This document shows positions 53,901 to 54,070 of a stretch of DNA of 54,070 nucleotides, one piece after another. How positions within the stretch are numbered: the first letter of the stretch is position 1; the number at the start of each line of letters is the position of its first letter. This DNA comes from Mycobacterium sp. MFM001 (GTDB lineage: Bacteria; Actinomycetota; Actinomycetes; Mycobacteriales; Mycobacteriaceae): positions 1-54,070 of the forward strand of contig NZ_BFAB01000021.1 of NCBI RefSeq assembly GCF_003402475.1, given 5' to 3'. The notes below the pieces were generated by a model. That model searched no databases. It had not been told where the DNA came from and worked only from the letters and a program-made list of their open reading frames with translations. The translations under genes were made by a program, and so were the position numbers.

Positions 53901-53994
53901 CCGCATACACGTCGTCGCTTGCCTGCGCGGTGCTGGCATGAAAGAGCAGCCCCTGCTGCAGGGGCGTCAACGGCAGTACGTCAGCGATCCGCAT
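31699..53994 (-). CDS. giant six-module NRPS with thioesterase fused to a DapC-like aminotransferase
   Basis: One frame of 7431 codons encodes C-A-PCP / C-A-PCP-E / C-A-PCP / C-A-PCP / C-A-PCP / C-A-PCP-TE and then a complete class I/II aminotransferase. Phosphopantetheine serines are S973, S2026, S3530, S4586, S5642 and S6693. All six C domains keep HHxxxDG (H139, H1158, H2678, H3715, H4773, H5826). The E domain keeps HHLAVDAVSW (H2194), the TE keeps GWSFGG (S6819), and the aminotransferase keeps its PLP lysine (K7250). The first C domain is of the type that accepts a D-residue from an upstream E domain. There is no ribosome-binding site before the ATG, which seems to be created by a one-base insertion. 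Product: a peptide of unknown identity with at least six residues added here. Confidence 0.93.
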   Translation of the reverse strand: MRIADVLPLTPLQQGLLFHASTAQASDDVYAVQLAIAVTGPLDPHRLRDALQTVITRHPQLAARFYERYDEPVQLIPADPAPGWRYVELGTGDVDIDERIDQLCAEERAAVSDLADRPAFRAALIRTAPDRHRLVLTNHHIVMDGWSLPILVREIFASYYGQRLPAPPQYRSFVTWLTGRDRAAAQAAWSEVLTGFDTPTLVGPPDRLRQGPRVVESFRVPEDLTQALRELARTLNTTVNIVLQGAYAQLLMWLTGQHDVAFGAVVSTRPAEVLGAESMVGLFINTLPVRAKVMPATTATDLVAQLQRAHNDTLEHQHIALSEIHRITGLDTLFDTLFVYENYPIDAAAVSVAHELSIGEVSTREHNHYPLTVQAQPGRELGLRAEYDTDVFEAETIEMLIERLTRVLMAMTVDPTRRLSSVDLLDERDHAQLHELGNRAALTLPGPATKSVPVLFAAQVAQTPDAVAISCGERSWTYRELDEAANRLAQLLAAQCECPGQCVALLLERSAEAIVAMLAVLKTGAAYLAIDPGLPAARVGFMMADAAPIAAITNADLADRLDVQDLLVIDVDDPAIHNYPCTALPAPAADQVAYIIYTSGTTGAPKGVAVSHRNLTHLAETQPLRLPATQVWTQCHSYAFDFSVWEIWAALLGGGRLVVVPESVAGSPEDFHDMLIGEEVSVLTQTPSAVGALSPEGLGSVALLLGGEACPAEVVDRWAPGRVVINAYGPTEATVYVAMSAPLTAGSGVPPIGAPVSTAALFVLDGWLRPVPAGLIGELYVAGRGVGVGYVRRAALTSSRFVACPFGGPGQRMYRTGDLVRWRADGQLDYLGRADEQVKIRGYRIELGEIQTALAELDGVEQAVVIASEARPGDKRLVGYVTGTADPGQLRRALRERLPAYMVPAAVVVLDALPLTVSGKLDTRALPAAGYSASQHREPGNAIEGILAGIYAQVLAVERVGIDDSFFDLGGDSISAMRLIAAVNAGLGARLSVRSVFEAPTVAQLALHVGGDEDRLEPLVPVERPAVIPLSYAQNRLWILEQLQGPSPVYNLAAALQLRGRLDPDALGAALADVVGRHESLRTLFPAPEGAPRQVVIPVERADFGWDVVDASSWSRARLEEAIGATARYTFDLASEIPLRAKLFRVSDDEHVLVLTAHHIAADGWSITPLTRDLGVAYASRSAGNAPDWAPLPVQYADYTLWQREQLGELDDSASPIAAQLAYWQDTLAGMPERLQLPADRPYPTVADQRGASVMIEWPAELQQRVARMAREHNATSFMVVQAALAALLSKLSASSDVTVGFPIAGRRDPALDDLVGFFVNTLVLRVDLAGNPNVAELLAQVRARSLAAYEHQDVPFEVLVERLRPSRSLTHHPLVQVSLAWQNLPGQHNHPIAGLTLEALDVTPLNIETHSARMDLTFSLAERWTETGAPAGIGGAVEFRTDVFDAASIETLIERLRRVLVAMTADSTRRLSAIDVLDEGERARLDEVGNRAALTRLTVAAVSVPVLFAVQVERAPESVAISCGEQSWTYRQLDDAANRLAHLLVRYGAGRGECVALLLSRSAEAIVAMLAVLKSGAAYLPIDVAAPAARLEFLLADAAPVAVITTAELAERFDGRKLAIIDVHDAAVWNQPDTALPAPDPDDVAYLIYTSGTTGMPKGVAVAHRNITQLLGSLDAGLPVAGVWSQSHSLAFDVSVWETLAPLLRGGRVVVIPESVTASPEDFHDLLVAEQVDVLTQTPSAVQILSPEGLESTALVMAGEACPAGVVDRWAPGRVMVNAYGPTETTMCVAISAPLSAGCGVVPIGSPVAGAALFVLDQWLRPVPAGVIGELYVAGAGVAYGYQRRAALTASRFVACPFGEPAQRMYRSGDLVRWRADGQLDYLGRADEQVKIRGYRIELGEIQAALTALEGVEQAVVIAREDRPGDKRLIGYFTGTADPAGIREKLADRIPAYMVPAAVVALDAMPLTPNGKLDTRALPAPEYTAGEYCAPTDAVQEILADIYAQVLGLEQVGVDQSFFDLGGDSISAMQVVARARAAGLSCRPRDVFVEQTVAGLARAVTVVDGGAGVVDEGIGPVVATPIMHWLQNIGGPTDQFNQAVLMQAPPGVTPPDVVVLIQALLDRHAMLRARLDDDGALYVVEPGSVAAESCLHVVDVLSDEALNAARSRLNPAAGVMLSALWVSDSSQLVMIVHHLAVDAVSWGILLEDLNIAWAQHHSGQPAHLPTTGTSFARWAALLADHAERPAIVDHADIWRQTLKIPPALPAPQPEADTYETAGHFAVSLDADTTGMLLGEVCPAFHAGIHEVLLIAFGLAITEFTGAAAVGIDVEGHGRHEELAADVDLSHTVGWFTTKYPVAQAVGRLSWAQVATGDAGLGALVKNAKERLRALPDGLTYGLLRYLNPEVELPGSDPVIGFNYLGRVGAAPDAAAGEGWRLCADGALAIGAVGAVPTPLAHTVELNAATVDSGDGAQLHANWTWATSVLTHDQISELSQLWVEALAGICAHVQSGGGGLTPSDIAPARLSQQQLDELQQQYQIADILPLTPLQQGLLFHATTAQGSDAAVYAVQIQITLSGALDPGRLRAAVHSVITRHPNLMAHFCDQFDEPVQLIPVDPVAPWTYIELDGDGDVGVDEQIQLICAGERAAVGDLAHQAGFRAALIRVADDRNRLVLTNHHIVLDGWSLPILLHELFASYRGDRLPATGSYRRFVTWLAERDVDAARAAWRDVLAGLETPTLVAPPHKLGLGTRGIKTCQMPAATTRAVTELARSQHTTVNTVLQGAFARVLMGLTGQHDVVFGSAVSGRPPEVAGAESMVGLFINTVPVRATVSAATTTVDLLTQLQHAHNNTLEHQHLALTEIHRVTGHEQLFDTLFAYENYPIDAAALVPGNDELAVTDVDFSESNHYPLTVQAVPGPELGLRVEFDTDVFDAADIDGLIERLGRILRAMIAEPARPLSSIDVLDDAGRARLDQIGNRATLTRHAPAAVSIPAAFAAQVVRVPEAVALTSGARSWTYRQLDEASNRLAHLLAAQGVGPGDCVALLLSRSAPAVVAMLAVLKTGAAYLPIDPAHPAARIEFMLTDAAPIAAITSADLSGRLAGRALLVIDVDDPVVDAQTSTALPAPVPDEIAYLIYTSGTTGVPKGVGVTHHNVMQLLETLDADLELAGQVWTQCHSLAFDFSVWEIFGALLYGGRLVVVPDSVARSPQELHELLVSEQVTVLSRTPSAFYALQTADALSAEQARQLKLETVVFGGEALEPQRLQTWLHNHPGSPRLINMYGITETTVHVSFREIAGADAHINASPIGVPLAHMAFFVLDGWLRQVPAGLVGELYLAGAGLSCGYVRRGGLTASRFVACPFGKPGQRMYRTGDLVRWRADGQLDYVGRADEQVKIRGYRIELGEIQAALAGLAGVEQAAVIAREDRPGDKRIVGYVTGTADPAGIRETLGQRLPGYMVPAAVVALDALPLTVNGKLDTRALPAPEFADTDRYRAPDNAIEEILTGIYAQILGLERVGVDDSFFDLGGDSLSAMRLIAAVNTGLDARVSVRTLFEAPTVAQLAPRVGGEAGGHQPLTALERPAVIPLSFAQSRLWFLNRFEGGVATYNMPTAFRISGPLDAEALGAAIDDVIARHEPLRTILPDIDGVPFQKVLPAQPGMWRRGDASVVSLPEQDAARELIALAGYRFDLSAEIPIRAQIYSIAPDQHVVGIVVHHIAFDGWSLAPMVKDIGEAYRARRQGLAPQWAPLAVQYADYTLWQRGRFGELDDGSSPIAAQLAYWEQALAGMPERLQLPTDRPYPPVADYRGATVAIDWPAELQQRVRDVAQEHNATSFMVIQTALAVLLSKLSSSPDVAVGFPIAGRGDPGLDELVGFFVNTLVLRVELAGDPTFAQLLTEVRRRSLAAYENQEVPFEVLVDRLNPTRSLTHHPIFQVMLAWQNFAAADNNPADGLALDDDLDVAPLPVETRTARMDLVFHLAERWSRAGHPAGISGELEFRTDVFDPAGVETLIERLQRVLVVMTADPAQRLSSMDLLDPDEHAGLDRWGNVSVLARPAAAPVSIPVVWAAQVARAPDAVAVTFEGRSMTYRDLEEAANRLAHLLAVHGAGTGHCVALLFSRSIEAIVAMLAVLKAGAAYVPIDPALPTARIAVILADAAPIAVITTTGLVGRLDGHDLLVIDVGDPDVQAQPCTAMPVPGPDNIAHIIYTSGTTGVPKGVAITHRNVTQLFDSLDVDLPAAGVWSQWHSYGFDVSVWEIWGALLRGGRLVVVPESMARSPEDFHALLVAEHVNVVNQTPSAVAVLSPEGLDSVTLLVGGEPCPAEVVDRWAPGRVMINAYGPSETWYTALSAPLTPGSGMVPIGSPVPGAALFVLDGWLRPVPAGVIGELYVGGRGVACGYWRRAGLTGSRFVACPFAGADSPGQRMYRTGDLVRWGADGQLLYVGRADEQVKIRGYRIELGEIQAVLAGLDGVEQAAVIAREDRPGDRRLVGYVTGTADPAEIRAQLTERLPAYMIPAAVVTLETLPLTVNGKLDRKALPAPEYTTGEYRAPQTETEKTVAEVFAEVLSVDRVGLDGDFFALGGDSLIATRVSARLQLALGRQVPVRYLFEASTVQGLAQHLDRHRGGPAGPPLRPVARPERIPLSYAQSRLWFLDQLQGPLPIYNLAAPLRLRGRLDADALGAALADVVGRHESLRTRFTAPDGIPQQVVVPPEQTDFGWDVVDATGWPAGQLSEAIGAAARHTFNLATDIPLRATLFRVSDDDHVLVIAVHHIAADGWSITPLARDLNVAYASRCAGRSPDWAELAVQYVDYSLWQRAQFGDLDDNQSPIAAQLGYWEETLAGLPERLQLPTDRPYPPVADYRGADVTVDWPTELQQRVRDMARQHNATSFMVIQAALALLLSKISASSDVAVGFPVAGRRDPALDDLVGCFFNTLVLRVDLAGDPTVAELLAQVRRRSLAAYEHQDVPFEVLVDRLNPTRSLTHSPLVQVVLAWQNFPWQHNGPATGLALGDLHVRPMSVETRTARMDLAFSLGERWTETGEPAGISGTVEFRTDVFDAASIEALIERLRRVLVAMTANPAGALSSLDLLDESEHSRLDEFGNRAVLTLPAVTPVSIPTLSAAQVASTPDAVALVCNEQSWTYRELDEAANRLAHLLAAHGARPGECVALLFSRSGEAIVALVAVLKTGAAYLPIDPAQPTARVGFMLADAAPIAAITTTDLADRFAGHDLLVVDVDDPAVTAQASTAPPAPEANNVAYIIYTSGTTGAPKGVAITHHNVTQLMASLHPGLAAPGQGWTQCHSLAFDFSVWEIWGALLHGGRLVVVPESVAGSPVDFHALLTREEVGVLNQTPSAVAVLAPQGLDSVALVIGGEPCPAEVVDRWAPGRVMINAYGPTEATVWVAMSAPLTPGTGMVPIGSPVPGAALFVLDRCLRAVPTGVIGELYVAGAGVGCGYVRRAGLTASRFVACPFGGPGQRMYRTGDLVSWGADGQLRYLGRADEQVKIRGYRIELGEIQAALAGCDGVEHAVVMVREEQPGDKRLVGYVTGTADPAEIRASLGERLPAYMIPTAVMALETLPLTVNGKLDRNALPAPEYIAGEYRAPSDAVEEILAGIYAHVLGLERVGVDDSFFDLGGDSLSAMRLIAAINTSLEAGLSVRTVFDAPTVAQLAPRIGKDRRLPRLVAGERPAVIPLSFAQNRLWFLDQLQGPSPIYNMPVAVRLRGRLDADALGAALADVVGRHESLRTEFTAPEGIPQQLIVPAERAEFGWQVIDATGWPESRLAEAIDSVARHPFDIASEIPLQARLFTLDEDDHVLAVVVHHIAADGWSITPLTRDLGVAYASRCAGRAPDWAPLAVQYVDYTLWQRAQFGDLADSDSPIAAQLAYWEETLAGMPERLQLPTDRPYPLIADHRGASVTVDWPAELQQRVARVARERNATSFMVVQAALAVLLSKLSASSDVAVGFPIAGRGDSALDELVGFFVNTLVLRVDLAGDPTMAELLDQVRTRSLAAYERQDVPFEVLVERLNPDRSLTHHPLFQVLLAWQNFAGQDNAAAGLAFGELEATSLSVDTQTARMDLTFFLGERFTEAGEPAGIGGAVEFRTDVFDATSIEALIERLHRVLIAITADPKRQLSSVSLLDEAEQLRLEGWGNQAVLAGPAATRVSIPALFAAQVARTSEVVALTCGECSWTYRELDEASNRLAHLLSSHGAGPGESVALLFSRSAEAIIAILAVLKTGAAYLPIDAAQPAARIGFMVADAAPVVAITTTELASRLDRCNLPMLEVDGLAPQAYPCTALPTPAPDDIAYIIYTSGTTGNPKGVAVSHHNATRLLESLSADLQREGVWSQWHSYAFDVSVWEIFGALLSGGRLVVVPESVAASPDDLHAMLVAEQISVLSQTPSAAGMLSPEGLDSTALVVAGEACPTEVVDRWAPGRVMINAYGPTETTVYAAVSRPLTPETGTVPIGSPVPGAALFVLDSWLRPVPAGVIGELYVAGSGVGCGYWRRAGLTASRFVACPFGGTGERMYRTGDLVSWGADGQLRYLGRIDEQVKIRGYRIELGEVRAALAGCDGVEQAVVIAREDRPGDKRLIGYVTGVADPAGIRETLGQRLPGYMVPAAVVALDALPLTLNGKLDVRALPEPDYSAHQYRAPATPTEEVLAGLYAEILGLERVGVDDSFFDLGGDSLSAMRLIAAINARLDAKLPVRSLFHAPSVRSLSRQLGNCAGDVEVVPVEVLKEATGVPLFCIHPGGGIGWAYQVLGNYLDCPIIGIQQTLHGDEAEPGSIREMAKNYADRILAVHPSGPYNLLGWSFGGVVAHEVGIELRRRGCAVARLILLDAQPGLDGSVTEPRPAADEKDMLEAVLRFYGVATPEQDAPLTYEQLEELVLEREAVEFRQYQQLLDLLGRNLDKNLALQRAHKPGVFDGDMILFSAAPGESDRSSSSVGSWRPYVTGAITGYAVDCRHEDMLTAESLSRYGQQLKLSLALVTANSTADQHGPAHFSCSTSAAVSRLQPYAAPVFADMPALAARTGAVDLGIGYPDEDGPPAMLKAAQDAIAEGFNQYPPGIGIASLRQAIAAQRKRHFGADYNPDSEVLVTVGATEAIAAAMLGLVEPGSEVILIEPFYDSYSPALAMAGARRVLVQLVPDGRGFALDVDALRRAVTPRTRALIVNSPHNPTGMVLTADELTAIADIALDADLLVISDEVYEQLVHPWPEGRRHLPLAGFDGMAERTITVSSASKTFNCTGWRIGWACGPARLIAGLRAAKQHLTYVGGAPFEHAVALALNTEDDWVATRRTVLQSRRNRLATALAEIGFGVHDSAGSYFLCADPRPLGYTDSTAFCATLTEKVGVVAMPMSDYCDPAADHAAVWNHLVRFNFAKRDTTLDEAIRRLAMLPGGRRYRRAHPSNRLYGRHRTLSVET
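33000..33795 (-). other. NRPS type I thioesterase domain
   Basis: Residues about 6734-6999. It begins VPLFCIHPGGGIGW (oxyanion region), with the nucleophile in NLLGWSFGGVVAH (S6819), Asp D6846 in LILLDAQ and the catalytic His H6973 in VDCRHEDML. The triad is complete, so the domain should release the peptide by hydrolysis or cyclisation. The Thr of module 3 offers a hydroxyl for macrolactone formation, which is speculation. Unusually, it is not the C-terminus of the protein. Confidence 0.85.
33796..36945 (-). other. NRPS module 6 (last): C-A-PCP
   Basis: Residues 5684-6733. The L-L type C domain has HHIAADGW (H5826). The A-domain specificity residues read D-V-W-S-V-A-A-V-Y-K, in the same broad group as module 2, so an aromatic or hydrophobic residue is possible. 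PCP serine S6693. It hands the finished peptide to the thioesterase that follows directly. Confidence 0.78.
36946..40104 (-). other. NRPS module 5: C-A-PCP
   Basis: Residues 4631-5683. The L-L type C domain has HHIAADGW (H4773). The A-domain specificity residues read D-F-W-N-V-G-A-V-W-K, similar in its first six positions to Thr codes but not in the last, so I leave the substrate open. PCP serine S5642. The frame and all core motifs are intact. Confidence 0.78.
40105..43278 (-). other. NRPS module 4: hybrid C-A-PCP
   Basis: Residues 3573-4630. The N-terminal half of the C domain (FLNRFEGGVATYNMPTAFRI) is unlike those of modules 2, 5 and 6, while its C-terminal half is almost the same. The catalytic motif is HHIAFDGW (H3715). 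The A domain has a one-residue deletion at motif A5 (GPSETWYTALS) and a short insertion before RMYRTGD. Specificity residues are approximately D-V-W-N-L-G-A-W-Y-K, depending on gap placement. The PCP is of a different subtype (DGDFFALGGDSLIATRVSARL; S4586). The substrate is not predictable. Confidence 0.75.
43279..46380 (-). other. NRPS module 3: C(D-L type)-A-PCP, predicted Thr
   Basis: Residues 2539-3572. The C domain (IADILPLTPLQQGLLFHA; NHHIVLDGW at H2678) accepts the D-residue made by module 2. The A-domain specificity residues read D-F-W-S-V-G-M-V-H-K, which matches the Thr code. Between motifs A4 and A6 this A domain differs strongly from the other five (RTPSAFYALQTADALSAEQA, then INMYGITETTVHVSF). 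Both flanks are nearly the same as in its paralogues, so a specificity subdomain seems to have been exchanged. PCP serine S3530. Confidence 0.82.
46381..50949 (-). other. NRPS module 2: C-A-PCP-E, Phe-like specificity
   Basis: Residues 1016-2538. The C domain is the ordinary L-L type (IPLSYAQNRLW; HHIAADGW at H1158). The A-domain specificity residues read D-V-W-T-V-A-A-M-C-K, close to the Phe-type code DAWTVAAVCK. The PCP (S2026) has the DSISAMQVVARARAAG form typical of carriers serving an epimerase. The E domain (about 2070-2520) has HHLAVDAVSW (H2194), VEGHGRHEE and VGWFTTKYPV. The predicted unit is a D-aromatic residue, probably D-Phe. Confidence 0.78.
50950..53994 (-). other. NRPS module 1: C(D-L type)-A-PCP
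   Basis: Residues 1-1015. The C domain begins RIADVLPLTPLQQGLLFHA, the N-terminus of condensation domains that accept a D-configured donor, so the upstream module should end in an epimerase. Its catalytic motif is NHHIVMDGW (H139-H140). The A domain has IYTSGTTGAPKG near residue 595. Its specificity residues, read by eye, are D-F-W-T-L-G-A-V-Y-K, which I cannot match to a known amino acid. PCP serine S973 is in LGGDSISAM. Confidence 0.8.
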
Positions 53995-54070
53995 ATTGGC
54001 GCTGCAATTCGTCGATCTGTTGCTGGCTAAGCGAGACAGCGATGTCGGAGGGCGTTAGCCCGCCGCCACC
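53981..54070 (-). CDS. C-terminal tail of an upstream NRPS (epimerase end), partial
   Basis: The last 29 codons of a frame that enters from the right edge read GGGGLTPSDIAVSLSQQQ, then IDELQRQYADR, and stop at TGA (53983-53981). The first part is homologous to the E-to-C linker after module 2 of the giant protein (GGGGLTPSDIAPARLSQQQ). It overlaps the start of the giant frame by 14 bp. It is best explained as the end of the epimerase of a preceding module, cut off by a one-base frameshift. Confidence 0.75.
   Translation of the reverse strand, partial: GGGGLTPSDIAVSLSQQQIDELQRQYADR

Noticed and set aside
33796..53994. Regularly spaced repeats in the NRPS as a CRISPR or tandem-repeat array
   Set aside because: The spacing of about 3.1 kb reflects module periodicity of coding sequence; there are no short repeats with spacers.

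Overview
The window reads as chromosomal DNA of a non-tuberculous Mycobacterium. It is GC-rich, uses GTG starts freely, and carries mycobacterial hallmark genes: furA-katG, a LipJ-type hydrolase/cyclase fusion, a 13E12-type HNH protein, a TIGR00027 methyltransferase, a DUF4185 secreted protein and a very large non-ribosomal peptide synthetase (NRPS). Homologues of several genes that sit close together in M. tuberculosis (Rv1900c lipJ, Rv1902c nanT, Rv1904, Rv1906c, katG, furA) are present here in a rearranged order. I saw no tRNA, rRNA, transposase or CRISPR array.

Layout. 1-1309: a partial lipoprotein and a SAM methyltransferase. 1357-2760: a MocR-type regulator with a candidate operator over its start. 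2765-5585: a compact minus-strand operon (HD-domain protein, cupin, FMN reductase, Dps, cupin) transcribed divergently from a GlxA-type regulator (5694-6668). 6686-8714: an SGNH hydrolase and a membrane acyltransferase. 8902-11541: furA-katG, ending at a strong hairpin. 11753-14692: a STAS protein, a secreted protein and two alpha/beta hydrolases. 14809-20363: an acyl-CoA dehydrogenase, a possible DNA-binding protein, a Rieske/DUF2231 membrane protein, DUF4185 and an amidohydrolase. 20426-23958: an operon of hydrolase, NanT-like transporter and LipJ-like cyclase. It converges on a 1097-residue cyclase/ATPase/TPR/LuxR regulator (23948-27241), which is preceded by a 13E12 HNH protein with a near-consensus LexA box. 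28934-31461: a two-gene ABC exporter.

The right 22 kb (31699-53994, minus strand) is a single open frame of 7431 codons. It encodes six NRPS modules (C-A-PCP, C-A-PCP-E, then four C-A-PCP) and a thioesterase. With no stop codon, it then continues into a complete DapC-like PLP aminotransferase. A 59-residue protein of unknown function follows 16 bp downstream. At the window edge the tail of another epimerisation domain is visible in a different frame. One extra G at 53992 both ends that upstream frame and creates the ATG of the giant frame, so the assembly line was probably once continuous with, and still depends on, more NRPS outside the window.

Most novel points: the NRPS-TE-aminotransferase fusion, the one-base split at the E/C junction, the mosaic structure of modules 3 and 4, and the small protein at the operon end. 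The convergent ABC exporter is a possible but unproven partner for export of the peptide.
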